From contig NZ_MNPW01000017.1 of assembly GCF_001983175.1 (NCBI RefSeq), positions 37,704 to 101,703 of the forward strand: a DNA stretch of 64,000 nucleotides, read 5' to 3'. The translations under genes were made by a program, and so were the position numbers. The notes under the pieces were generated by a model, which worked only from the letters and a program-made list of their open reading frames with translations, was not told the origin of the DNA and made no database searches. This document shows positions 32,650-41,323 of the stretch, one piece after another (the stretch's first letter is position 1; each line of letters starts with the position of its first letter). Source of the stretch: Pseudomonas cedrina subsp. cedrina (GTDB lineage Bacteria > Pseudomonadota > Gammaproteobacteria > Pseudomonadales > Pseudomonadaceae).

Positions 32650-33450
32650 ATGCGTATCTCGTTGGAGCAACAAGTGGCCCTGGTGACAGGCGCCAGTTCC
32701 GGAATCGGTGCCGGCGCGGCGAAGGCCCTGGCGCAGGCCGGCGCGGCCGTAGTGCTGAACTACAACGCCAAGGCGGCGCCCGCCGAGGCCCTCGCCGCGC
32801 AGATCAATGCCAGCGGCGGCCGGGCGATTGCCATCGGTGCCGATGTATCCCAGGAAGCTGATGTGCAGCGCATGTTTGCACAGGCCCTGGAAGCGTTCGG
32901 CCACCTGGACATCCTGGTGGCCAACTCAGGCCTGCAAAAGGACGCCAACCTGGTCGACATGAGCCTGGACGACTGGAATACAGTGATCGGCGTCAACCTC
33001 ACCGGCCAATTCCTGTGTGCCCGCGAAGCCGTGCGCATCTTCAATCGCCAAGGCGTGCGCAAAGGCGTGTCACGGGCCGCGGGCAAAATCATCCACATGA
33101 GTTCGGTGCACCAGTTGATCCCCTGGGCCGGGCACGCGAACTACGCGGCGTCCAAAGGCGGCGTGGAGATGCTGATGCGCACCCTCGCCCAGGAAGTCAG
33201 CGAGCAACGTATCCGCATCAACGGCATTGCGCCGGGGGCGATACGCACCGCAATCAATCGCGCGGCTACCGAAGGGGCGGCGGAGCAAGAGCTGCTCAAG
33301 CTGATTCCCTACGGACGCGTGGGCGATGTGGAGGACGTGGCCAACGCCGTGGTATGGCTGGCCAGCGATGCCTCCGATTATGTGGTGGGCAGCACGCTGT
33401 TCATTGATGGCGGCATGAGCCTTTACCCGGAGTTTCGTGGCAATGGTTGA
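32650..33450 (+). CDS. Short-chain dehydrogenase, glucose 1-dehydrogenase-like
   Basis: A 266-residue SDR with cofactor motif TGASSGIG (13-20), NSG in place of NNAG (92-94), Ser151/Ser152, and YAASK with Tyr165 and Lys169. Overall pattern matches bacterial glucose 1-dehydrogenases that oxidise glucose to gluconolactone with NAD(P). The gene overlaps the following GH15 gene by eight bases, so the two are translated together; glucose released by a glycosidase could be its substrate. TAAGGCTGGGTGAGCA precedes the ATG. It is divergent from the sulfation cluster and shares its AT-rich promoter region (32472-32649). Confidence 0.85.
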   Translation: MRISLEQQVALVTGASSGIGAGAAKALAQAGAAVVLNYNAKAAPAEALAAQINASGGRAIAIGADVSQEADVQRMFAQALEAFGHLDILVANSGLQKDANLVDMSLDDWNTVIGVNLTGQFLCAREAVRIFNRQGVRKGVSRAAGKIIHMSSVHQLIPWAGHANYAASKGGVEMLMRTLAQEVSEQRIRINGIAPGAIRTAINRAATEGAAEQELLKLIPYGRVGDVEDVANAVVWLASDASDYVVGSTLFIDGGMSLYPEFRGNG

Positions 33451-35266
33451 TTTGAAAAACGAACCACAGAGTGCCATCGATGCCCATGGCATTATCGGCG
33501 ACATGCGCAGCGCCGCACTGGTGAATGATAAAGGCAGCATCGACTTCTTCTGCTGGCCTGAATTCGACAGCCCGTCGATCTTCTGTTCGTTGCTGGACAC
33601 CCCCGAGGCCGGCATTTTCCAACTCACCCCGGACCTGCCCAACGCGCGGCGCGAGCAGATCTACCTGCCCGACACCAATGTGCTGCAAACCCGCTGGCTG
33701 AGCGACCAGGCCGTGGTGGAGATTACTGACCTGCTGGCCGTCAGTGAGGAAATCGATGACCTGCCCCTGTTGATCCGCAGGGTGCGGGTCGTCAGTGGCA
33801 AGGCCCAGTTTCATCTGCGCTGCGCGGTGCGCCACGATTACGCGCGCACGCCTACCCACACCAGCCTCGACAACGGCACGGTGTGCTTCAGTGCCGAAGG
33901 CCAACCGGGCCTGCGCCTCTCTGGCAGCCACCCGTTGCAGGTCAAAGACGGCGCAGCCGTGGCGAGCTTCGCCCTGGACGAGGAAGAAGGTGCCGAGTTC
34001 GTCCTGGGCGGCCAGGAGGATCAACGCGTGGACGGCGGCTGCACCGACCTGGCGCTGGCCCACACCGTGAAGTTCTGGCGCGGCTGGATCGCCCAATCGA
34101 ACTACCGTGGACGCTGGCGCGAAATGGTCAACCGTTCGGCCCTGGCGCTGAAACTGCTGACGTCGCGCAAATACGGCGCGATCATTGCCGCCGCCACCTT
34201 CGGCCTGCCCGAGGCGCTCGGCGGCGAACGCAACTGGGATTACCGGTACACCTGGATCCGCGACGCCTCGTTCACCGTCTATGCCTTCATGCGCCTGGGT
34301 TTTGTCGAAGAAGCCAACAGCTACATGCGCTGGCTCAGGGGCCGTGTGAGTGACTGCTGCGACCAGCCGACCCGGATCAATATCCTGTACGGCATCGACG
34401 GTCGCCAGGAGCTGCCTGAAGCCGAGCTTGACCATTTCAAGGGCCACGGTGGTGCCCGGCCCGTGCGCATCGGCAACGAGGCATTCGACCAGGTCCAGTT
34501 GGACATCTACGGCGAGCTGATGGACGCGGTGTACCTGGTCAACAAGTACGGCGAAGCGATCTCCCACGAGGGCTGGAAACACACCGTGGAAGTGGTCGAT
34601 CAGGTCTGTGAAATCTGGAATACCCAGGACGTGGGCATCTGGGAAATGCGCGGCGAGCAGCATCATTTTCTGCATTCGCGCCTGATGTGCTGGGTCGCGC
34701 TGGACCGCGCCATCCGCTTGGCGTCCAAGCGCTCACTGCCGGCGCCGTTCGCGCGCTGGGACCAGACCCGCCAGGCGATCTACGCCGATATCTGGAGTAA
34801 CTTCTGGAACGAAGAACGCGGGCACTTCGTGCAGTACATCGGCAGCACCGCGCTCGACGGCTCGATGCTGCTGATGCCGTTGGTGCGCTTCGTCGCGGCG
34901 ACCGATCCGCGCTGGCTGTCGACCTTGCAGGCCATCCAGAAAAACCTGGTGCGCGACGGCATGGTCTATCGCTACCGCAACGAGGGCCAGATCGATGGCC
35001 TGCAAGGCACCGAAGGCGCTTTTGCGGCCTGTTCGTTCTGGTACGTCGAATGCCTGGCCCGCGCCGGGCAAGTGGAGAAGGCTCACCTGGAATTCGAACA
35101 ACTGCTGCGCTATGCCAACCCGCTGGGCTTGTATGCCGAAGAGTTCGACAGCCAGGCCCGCCACCTGGGCAACACGCCCCAGGCGTTGAGCCACTTGGCG
35201 TTGATCAGCGCGGCGACGTTCCTGGACCGCAAACTCAGCGGGCAGAAGACGACCTGGCAACCCTGA
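33443..35266 (+). CDS. Glycoside hydrolase family 15 (glucoamylase/trehalase-like)
   Basis: A protein of about 607 residues of the GH15 type: an N-terminal beta-sandwich (HGIIGDMRSAALVNDKGSID) and a C-terminal alpha/alpha barrel with the signature NWDYRYTWIRDASFTVYAF, GWKHTVE, and QGTEGAFAACSFWYVE near the end, which holds the second catalytic acid. Members cleave alpha-glucosidic bonds in maltooligosaccharides or trehalose. No signal peptide, so the substrate is cytoplasmic. Two starts compete: ATG 33443 and GTG 33437; both overlap the glucose dehydrogenase gene. The coupling suggests joint handling of an internal glucan or trehalose. Confidence 0.9.
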   Translation: MVDLKNEPQSAIDAHGIIGDMRSAALVNDKGSIDFFCWPEFDSPSIFCSLLDTPEAGIFQLTPDLPNARREQIYLPDTNVLQTRWLSDQAVVEITDLLAVSEEIDDLPLLIRRVRVVSGKAQFHLRCAVRHDYARTPTHTSLDNGTVCFSAEGQPGLRLSGSHPLQVKDGAAVASFALDEEEGAEFVLGGQEDQRVDGGCTDLALAHTVKFWRGWIAQSNYRGRWREMVNRSALALKLLTSRKYGAIIAAATFGLPEALGGERNWDYRYTWIRDASFTVYAFMRLGFVEEANSYMRWLRGRVSDCCDQPTRINILYGIDGRQELPEAELDHFKGHGGARPVRIGNEAFDQVQLDIYGELMDAVYLVNKYGEAISHEGWKHTVEVVDQVCEIWNTQDVGIWEMRGEQHHFLHSRLMCWVALDRAIRLASKRSLPAPFARWDQTRQAIYADIWSNFWNEERGHFVQYIGSTALDGSMLLMPLVRFVAATDPRWLSTLQAIQKNLVRDGMVYRYRNEGQIDGLQGTEGAFAACSFWYVECLARAGQVEKAHLEFEQLLRYANPLGLYAEEFDSQARHLGNTPQALSHLALISAATFLDRKLSGQKTTWQP

Positions 35267-35320
35267 TGCCGCCATCGCGGGCAAGTCGAATCGTCGCACC
35301 GCCGCTCCCACAGGGGATCT

Positions 35321-35445
35321 GATCGTTCCTACGCTCCGCGTGGGAATGCCGCCTGGGACGCTCCGCGTCCCGCTGACCCCTCGATGTATGACAGGTGACG
35401 CGGAGCGTCACGGCATGCATTACCACGCGGAGCGTGGGAACGATC
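35321..35445. repeat. Large REP-like palindromic element
   Basis: A 125-base palindrome. Outer arms 35321-35349 (GATCGTTCCTACGCTCCGCG...) and 35417-35445 match over 27 of 29 bases when one is reversed. Inside are two further perfect palindromes, GGGACGCTCCGCGTCCC (35355-35371) and GTGACGCGGAGCGTCAC (35395-35411). The motif ACGCTCCGCGT thus occurs four times in alternating orientation. A degenerate single REP (CGCGGGCAAG...GCTCCCACAGG) precedes it at about 35277-35315. This fills the gap between the GH15 gene and the hydrolase gene. Confidence 0.85.
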
Positions 35446-35516
35446 GATGATGCCCCCCACCCCGTCAGGGTTTGCGGTAGAGTTTCAACACCGCTGGCCA
35501 ACCGAAAGCGCCTACC

Positions 35517-36422
35517 ATGACCCTGACCGCTCCGTTGCTTTACGTGCGCACCTCCATGCTCGATGTGGCTTATGAAGCCCACGGCCCAACCGACGGTGAG
35601 CCTGTGATCCTGCTGCATGGCTTTCCCTACGACCCACGCGGCTATGACGCGATTGCGCCGGTACTGGCCGGGCGTGGTTACCGCGTGCTGGTGCCATACC
35701 TGCGCGGTTACGGCCCGACGCGGTTTATCGATGCACAGGTAATGCGCTCCGGGCAGCAGGCGGCGTTGGCCAAGGATTTGCTGGAATTCATGGACGCACT
35801 GGCGATTCCGCAGGCGACCCTCGCCGGGTACGACTGGGGTGGGCGCGCCGCCTGTATCGTCGCGGCGTTATGGCCTGGGCGGGTACGCGGGCTGGTGACC
35901 GGGGATGGCTACAACATCCAGGATATCGCCCAGTCGCCCAAGCCAAGGGCGCCGGCGACGGAACATCGATTGTGGTATCAGTACTACTTTCATACCCAGC
36001 GCGGTGTCGATGGGTTGACCGCCAACCGCCGCGAACTCTGCGCCTTGCTGTGGTCGCTGTGGTCGCCGTCCTGGGCCGAAGGACCGGGGCTGTATGGGCA
36101 GACGGCGCCGTCGTTCGATAACCCGGATTTTGTCGAGGTGGTGATCCATTCCTATCGTCACCGTTTCATGTACGCCCCTGGCGACCCGGCGCTGGAAGCC
36201 ATCGAGCAGGCCCTGGCGTTGCAGCCGGTGATTTCGGTACCGAGCATTTCATTGTGCGGTGCCGATGATGGCGTGGGCCCGCCGCCCGAAGTGGATGATG
36301 ATGTGGAACGGTTCAGCGGTTTTTACCGGCGGCAGGTCCTGCCGGGCGTGGGTCACAATATCCCTCAGGAAGCGCCGCAGGTGACCGTGGCGGCCATCCT
36401 TGAGCTACTCGCCGGCGCTTAA
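35517..36422 (+). CDS. Alpha/beta hydrolase, epoxide hydrolase/dehalogenase-like
   Basis: A 301-residue alpha/beta-fold hydrolase. The oxyanion region is LLHGFPYD (32-39), and the nucleophile elbow is GYDWGG with Asp106 rather than Ser, which points to epoxide hydrolases or haloalkane dehalogenases and related enzymes. The catalytic His lies in GVGHNIPQ near the end. A cap domain rich in Trp/Tyr occupies the middle. It ends by a four-base overlap with the convergent phytochrome gene, with no terminator between. Substrate unknown. Confidence 0.85.
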   Translation: MTLTAPLLYVRTSMLDVAYEAHGPTDGEPVILLHGFPYDPRGYDAIAPVLAGRGYRVLVPYLRGYGPTRFIDAQVMRSGQQAALAKDLLEFMDALAIPQATLAGYDWGGRAACIVAALWPGRVRGLVTGDGYNIQDIAQSPKPRAPATEHRLWYQYYFHTQRGVDGLTANRRELCALLWSLWSPSWAEGPGLYGQTAPSFDNPDFVEVVIHSYRHRFMYAPGDPALEAIEQALALQPVISVPSISLCGADDGVGPPPEVDDDVERFSGFYRRQVLPGVGHNIPQEAPQVTVAAILELLAGA

Positions 36423-38629
36423 GGCGCTGCCGCGAGCCTGAAGCTGAACACGCTGCCCTGCCCCGCCACGCTCTCTGCCCAGAGCGTGCCGCCGTGCGCC
36501 TGGATAATCCCGTGGGAGATATACAACCCCAGGCCGCTGCCGGTGGGGTTGCCTTCGCGGGACGTCCAGTAGCGTTCGAAAATGTAGGGCAATTGCGCCG
36601 CACCGATGCCCGCGCCGTTATCGCACACGCGAAACAGCACGTGGTCGTCCGCCGCCTGGGCGATTACCTCGATCGCGCCGCCCAGGTCCGTAAACTTCAG
36701 CGCATTGCCGAGCAGGTTGGAAAACACCTGGAACAGCCGCTCCGGGTCGGCCTGCACGCGCAGCCCCGGCTGGGCCCGCCAGGTCAGGTTGATGCCCTTG
36801 GCCGCCGCCAGCGGGTGCCACATCAAGCCAAGCTGGTCGAGGGTCGCGTTTACTTCCAGCGATTGCAAGGCAACCTGATAGCGCCCGGCCTCGATACGCG
36901 AAATGTCGATCAAGTCTTCCAGCAAGGTGTTCATGCGCGATGTGGCGTTCTGCATGGTTTCGATGGCGGTGGCCATGCGCAGGTTGGCCTTGGTGTCGTC
37001 GGCGGGCACCAGCTTGCGCATCATGCCGCATTGCATCAGCAGGATGGTCAACGGGCTGCGCAGGTCGTGGGAGACCACGGCCACCAGCTCGTCACGGGCA
37101 CGCACGGCCGCATGCTCGCGCTGCACCTGGCGCGCCAGGTCAAGCTCCAGGGCGTGGCGGCGCAGGCTCTCCACCGCCTGCAGCACGGAGGCGGACCATT
37201 GCAGCGCCTTGCCATCGACCTGCTGTTTCCACAGTTCAAACGACAGCCGCGGGCTTGAGGTGCCGGCCCCGGCATCCTGATGCTTGATGGGCTGGCCACT
37301 CCAGTTCACCGTGGATTTCAGCTCGGGGCGAAACCACATCACGGCATTGTTAACCGGTTTAGGCAGGCGGATGGCCAACAGGCCGCTGGCGATTGCCTGA
37401 TAGGCCGCCGCCGCGGGGAAGTCCACAGCCAGTTGATGACTGGACACTACGCCCTTGCCCTGTTGCTGCACCCAGGGGTAAAGGGCGCGAATTTCAGCCT
37501 CGGTCGGGCAGGCCCCGAAGCAGTGCAGGCGCTCCTCCACCAGAATCGCCAGGCCATGGGCGCCAGTCAGGTCCAACAGGGTTTGCGCATGAGGCAGCAA
37601 GCTTTCCATCACATCAAGCGTGTCCCCGGCCATGGCGTCGGCCAACGCGTCGATCATGACGGTTTTTTCCTGCTGCTGGCGACGGGCTTCCTGCTCCTGA
37701 AGCAAGGTGATCTGCATCGAAAGCAACTGGCCGATGCTGCTGCAGGCCGTGCGCAACTCATGGGGCACACGCAACGGCTCGCGGTGACCGCAGGTGATCA
37801 GGCCCCAGAGCTGATCGTCCTTGAGCAGGGAAATACTCATGGATGAGCGCACGCCCATGTTTTTCAGATAAAGGCAGTGCACCGGCGAGACGCTGCGCAG
37901 CACCGCGAAGCTGAGGTCGAGCGGGCGACCGTTATCAGGGCGCAGCGCCGGCAAGATCGGCACCGGCTGGTAGGCGGCATCGGGAATCACACGGATCCAG
38001 TTGAGCCGGTAAAGCTCGCGGGCCTGGGGCGGGATGTCCGAGGCCGGAAAACATAGGCCCAGGTAAGGCTGCATGCCGTCACTCAGGGATTCGCCGATCA
38101 CCTTGCCGTGCCCCTCCTGTTCGAAGCGGTACAGCGTGACGCGGTCGTAGCCGGTCAATGCGCGGATCTCGGTGACGCAGGTCTGGTACAGCCCATCGAG
38201 GCTCTTCGCCGACTGCAGGCGGCGCAGGGTTCGGGCAACGTGCAGGGCAGCGGCATGCCGGGGTGACACGGCGCGCTCCAACTCCAGAAACAGCAAGCCC
38301 TGGTGGCGATGCAGCAACGCGTCGAACAGGTTGCCGTTGAGCGTCACTTGATGCAACTCGTCTTCATCGGCATCCAGGTCCGCCAACGCCAGGCGCACCT
38401 GAGCCAGTGCGTGCGCGCCGATCAGACTGCCCAGCGCCTGACCGGACAGCGGCGCGGCGCCCAGGCCCAGCTCGGTATTGACGTTGGTGCTGGCCTGCAG
38501 CACCACAAGCGCCGGTTCACTGAGCGTCAGCAGCAACCCATGGGGCTGGATCGAACCGGGAATGTGGATAGGCTCGCTGGCGCAATCGTCCCGCAGGGGA
38601 TCGGCGCTGATCGCAGGCATTGGCTTCAT
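36419..38629 (-). CDS. bphP: Bacteriophytochrome histidine kinase
   Basis: A 736-residue red/far-red photoreceptor kinase. PAS domain with the biliverdin-attaching Cys16 (DDCASEPIHIPGSIQPHG); GAF domain with PASDIPPQARELY (Asp198 of the DIP motif) near 195-207 and the conserved His in SPVHCLYLKNMG; PHY domain about 320-500; then a histidine kinase with His521 (VVSHDLRSPLT) and an ATPase domain with glycine boxes (DNGAGIG, GSGLGLY). ATG 38629 places the Cys at the expected distance; an upstream extension to 38713 does not. No heme oxygenase (bphO) and no response regulator gene adjoin it, so biliverdin and the phosphotransfer partner come from elsewhere. Confidence 0.92.
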   Translation of the reverse strand: MKPMPAISADPLRDDCASEPIHIPGSIQPHGLLLTLSEPALVVLQASTNVNTELGLGAAPLSGQALGSLIGAHALAQVRLALADLDADEDELHQVTLNGNLFDALLHRHQGLLFLELERAVSPRHAAALHVARTLRRLQSAKSLDGLYQTCVTEIRALTGYDRVTLYRFEQEGHGKVIGESLSDGMQPYLGLCFPASDIPPQARELYRLNWIRVIPDAAYQPVPILPALRPDNGRPLDLSFAVLRSVSPVHCLYLKNMGVRSSMSISLLKDDQLWGLITCGHREPLRVPHELRTACSSIGQLLSMQITLLQEQEARRQQQEKTVMIDALADAMAGDTLDVMESLLPHAQTLLDLTGAHGLAILVEERLHCFGACPTEAEIRALYPWVQQQGKGVVSSHQLAVDFPAAAAYQAIASGLLAIRLPKPVNNAVMWFRPELKSTVNWSGQPIKHQDAGAGTSSPRLSFELWKQQVDGKALQWSASVLQAVESLRRHALELDLARQVQREHAAVRARDELVAVVSHDLRSPLTILLMQCGMMRKLVPADDTKANLRMATAIETMQNATSRMNTLLEDLIDISRIEAGRYQVALQSLEVNATLDQLGLMWHPLAAAKGINLTWRAQPGLRVQADPERLFQVFSNLLGNALKFTDLGGAIEVIAQAADDHVLFRVCDNGAGIGAAQLPYIFERYWTSREGNPTGSGLGLYISHGIIQAHGGTLWAESVAGQGSVFSFRLAAAP

Positions 38630-38739
38630 GAGCAGGGTTACGCCGGGGGGGCGAAGGAAAAAGCGGTGCAGTCGGGGGCGATCACTGCGCAAGATAGTCG
38701 GCCAACATAGCACCTTGCTTCAGCGGTGTACGTTTTCGT

Positions 38740-39708
38740 TCAAGCCGGGTGGCAAAAGCGTTCGCGGTAGGCCTGGGGCGTAACGTCCAGGGCGCGAAGG
38801 AAGCTGCGGCGCAGGGTTTCCTCGCAACCGAACCCACACTGCACGGCGATACGCTTGATCGACGCGGTGCTGTCAGCCAGTTGCCGGCGCGCGGCTTCGA
38901 CGCGCATCAATTCGACCGCTCGCGCCGGGGTCTGGCCGGTTTCGGCGCGGTAGTGGCGCACAAAGCTGCGCTCGCTCATGCCGGCCTGGGCGGCCAGGGT
39001 CGGGATGTTCAGATCCAGGCTCAGGTTTTCCGCCATCCAGGCATGGAGTTCTGCGAAGCGGCTGTCATCTTTTTGCAGGGACAGGGTCACGCTGAATTGC
39101 GACTGGCCACCGGGGCGCTTGAGAAACACCACCAGGTGCCGCGCCACCTCCAGGGCCACGGCGCGGCCCAGGTCTTGCTCCACCAACGCCAGGCACAGGT
39201 CGATGCCAGCGGTGACACCGGCGGACGTCCAGACAGCGCCCTGCTGGATGAAGATCGGGTTGGACTCCACCGTCAGCGAAGGAAACTTGCGCGCCAGTTC
39301 GTCGCAACGCGTCCAGTGGGTGGCCACGCGGCAGCCGTCGAGCATGCCGCTGGCGGCCAGCAGGAACGCGCCGGTGCACACCGACGTCATGCGGCGGGTG
39401 TGCCTGGCTTTTTCACGCACCCACTCCACCAGCGCCGGGTCTTCAGCCGCGCCGTACACTCCCCAGCCGCCGGCGATCACCAGGGTGTCACACGGCGCAT
39501 CGACGGCAGGCAGCGGTTCGGCCACCAGGGCCAGGCCGGACGAGGTCATCACCGGCTGCGTTTGCGCGGCAACCACCGAAACGGCATAGGGCAAGGGCTC
39601 ACCGCGTTGGCGCGCCAAGTCGTTGGTGGAGGCGAATACCTGCAAAGGTCCGGTGACATCGAGCACCTGGGCGTTATCGAAAGCGAGTACATGAACGATT
39701 CTGGGCAT
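38740..39708 (-). CDS. GlxA-type transcription regulator (DJ-1/PfpI domain plus AraC helix-turn-helix)
   Basis: A 322-residue regulator: the first 185 residues are a DJ-1/PfpI-like class I glutamine amidotransferase fold (VIAGGWGVYGA; VCTGAFLLAASGML with the nucleophile-type Cys), the last 100 an AraC/XylS DNA-binding pair of helix-turn-helices (ERSFVRHYRAETGQTPARAVE, RIAVQCGFGCEETLRRSF). ATG 39708 is taken; the TTG 13 codons upstream is less likely. It is divergent from a DJ-1-family enzyme gene (inhA) across about 90 bases, and both share the same N-terminal fold, so control of inhA is plausible. Confidence 0.88.
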   Translation of the reverse strand: MPRIVHVLAFDNAQVLDVTGPLQVFASTNDLARQRGEPLPYAVSVVAAQTQPVMTSSGLALVAEPLPAVDAPCDTLVIAGGWGVYGAAEDPALVEWVREKARHTRRMTSVCTGAFLLAASGMLDGCRVATHWTRCDELARKFPSLTVESNPIFIQQGAVWTSAGVTAGIDLCLALVEQDLGRAVALEVARHLVVFLKRPGGQSQFSVTLSLQKDDSRFAELHAWMAENLSLDLNIPTLAAQAGMSERSFVRHYRAETGQTPARAVELMRVEAARRQLADSTASIKRIAVQCGFGCEETLRRSFLRALDVTPQAYRERFCHPA

Positions 39709-39798
39709 GATTGGCGCGATTCGTGGGCTCAATGGCGTATTCGCCAAAGCCTAAGCCCCTAGAGTGAAGCCGTCCACCCCTTTGACGGAGCGCTATTG

Positions 39799-40479
39799 AT
39801 GACCTTGCAGATTGGCTTTGTGTTGTTCCCCGGCATCCAGCAACTGGACCTTACCGGCCCCTATGACGTCCTGGGCTCGCTGCCGGACGTGAAGTTGCAC
39901 CTGGTGTGGAAAGACCTGGCACCGGTCACCTCCAGCACCGGCCTGGTGTTCACCCCGACCATGACCTATGCCGATTGCCCGCGCCTGGATGTGATCTGCG
40001 TGCCCGGTGGGTCCGGCGTCGGCGCGCTGATGGAAGACCCGCTCACCCTGGACTTTCTCAAGACCCAGGCACAGACCGCGCGTTACGTGACGTCGGTGTG
40101 CACCGGCTCGCTGGTACTGGGCGCCGCGGGCTTGCTGCGCGGGCGCAAGGCGACGACGCACTGGGCCTACCACGACCTGCTCGCCCCGCTCGGCGCGATC
40201 CCGGTGCAGGAGCGCGTGGTGCGTGACGGCAACCTGCTGACCGGCGGCGGCATTACCGCAGGCATCGATTTTGCCCTGAGCCTGGCGGCGGAGCTGTACA
40301 GCGAAGCGGCGGCGCAACTGGTGCAATTGCAGATTGAATATGCCCCGGCGCCGCCGTTCAATTCGGGCCGCCCCGACACCGCGCCCCGGCATGTGCTGGA
40401 AGAAGCCAATAAGCGCAGCGCCGACTCGCGTCGGGTACGCGGTGAGATCGTTGCACGCGCGGCTGCGCGGTTGGGTTGA
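39799..40479 (+). CDS. inhA: Isonitrile hydratase
   Basis: A 226-residue DJ-1/PfpI-family enzyme closely matching the pattern I recall for Pseudomonas putida InhA, which hydrates isonitriles to N-substituted formamides. It starts LQIGFVLFPG, contains LDLTGPYDVL, and has the catalytic Cys101 in TSVCTGSLVLGAAG, the position reported for InhA. The late YAPAPPFNSGRPDTAP segment is also typical. ATG 39799 is chosen over a TTG one codon earlier. Divergent from the GlxA-type regulator gene. Confidence 0.88.
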   Translation: MTLQIGFVLFPGIQQLDLTGPYDVLGSLPDVKLHLVWKDLAPVTSSTGLVFTPTMTYADCPRLDVICVPGGSGVGALMEDPLTLDFLKTQAQTARYVTSVCTGSLVLGAAGLLRGRKATTHWAYHDLLAPLGAIPVQERVVRDGNLLTGGGITAGIDFALSLAAELYSEAAAQLVQLQIEYAPAPPFNSGRPDTAPRHVLEEANKRSADSRRVRGEIVARAAARLG

Positions 40480-40510
40480 CACTGCAAAACACCCCAGGCG
40501 AATGTGTACG

Positions 40511-41140
40511 TCAGGTGGGGCGGGACATCAGCGCCAGCCGCACAGCCAGCACCGTCAGCACCGTCGCCAGGCCCCACTTCTGCAACCAGGCGCTGTTTGA
40601 GCGCCTGGCAAAGCAGCGGCTGAGCGCGCCGCCAAACACGCCCAGAACCCCATGGAACACCGTTGCAATCAAGGTCAGCACGCCCCCCAGCAGCATCAAC
40701 TGCACCGCGATGGAGCCCGCCTGGGGCCGCACGAACTGTGGCAAAAACACCACAAAAAACAGCAAAGCCTTGGGGTTGAGCAGGCTGTTGAGCATGGCTT
40801 GAAGGAACACGCGGCCCAACGGCACGCGATTGACACCCGCCGCGTCCATCCCAGGGCTTTTCTGCAAGGTTTTGAACACCAGCCACAGCAGGTACACCAC
40901 GCCCGCATAACGGATCAAGTCGAACGACGGCGGCCAGCTGGCGACCAACGCCGTCACGCCGGTGGCCGTCAATGCCGTCAACAGCACGTCGGCCACGCTG
41001 ATACCCAAGGCCGACGCCACGCCGCCGCGCCAGCCGTGGGTGACGCCATGGCTGATGACAAAGGCCATGTTCGGCCCAGGGGATAACAGCAACAGCAGCA
41101 CCGCACCGGAAAAAACCGCCAGGGTCGCAAGGTCGATCAT
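40511..41140 (-). CDS. LysE/RhtB-family amino acid exporter
   Basis: A 209-residue membrane protein with about six helices. The family signature SPGPNMAFVISHGVTHGWRGG lies after the first helix, and NSLLNPKALLFFVVFLPQF in the middle. LysE/RhtB proteins export amino acids or their derivatives. ATG 41140 fits the family start; a GTG five codons earlier is the alternative. Substrate not predictable. It converges with inhA, 30 bases apart. Confidence 0.9.
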   Translation of the reverse strand: MIDLATLAVFSGAVLLLLLSPGPNMAFVISHGVTHGWRGGVASALGISVADVLLTALTATGVTALVASWPPSFDLIRYAGVVYLLWLVFKTLQKSPGMDAAGVNRVPLGRVFLQAMLNSLLNPKALLFFVVFLPQFVRPQAGSIAVQLMLLGGVLTLIATVFHGVLGVFGGALSRCFARRSNSAWLQKWGLATVLTVLAVRLALMSRPT

Positions 41141-41202
41141 GCTCAATCCATCCACCGGGAAAACTGCAGATTAATCAGCCTGCGCGGTGCGGACAAAAAA
41201 TT

Positions 41203-41323
41203 GTGCTGGATACATACAACCTGTCCGATGAAAAACTATTACAACACGGTCGGCGCAGCCTCCTGGGGCAACTTCTACGGTGAACCGAATAATTTTACGC
41301 TGAGTTTGAAAGGCAACTTCTGA
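41203..41323 (+). pseudogene. C-terminal remnant of a TonB-dependent siderophore receptor
   Basis: From 41228 the frame reads MKNYYNTVGAASWGNFYGEP then NNFTLSLKGNF and a stop. This is the last beta-strand pattern of TonB-dependent receptors (YY...G...YGEPRN...L...F). The preceding residues VLDTYNLSDE, matching the expected NLFD-type turn, lie in another frame from 41203, so a one-base shift separates them. No start codon, ribosome site or plug domain is present. It is a leftover of an earlier receptor gene next to the psl operon. Confidence 0.7.
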
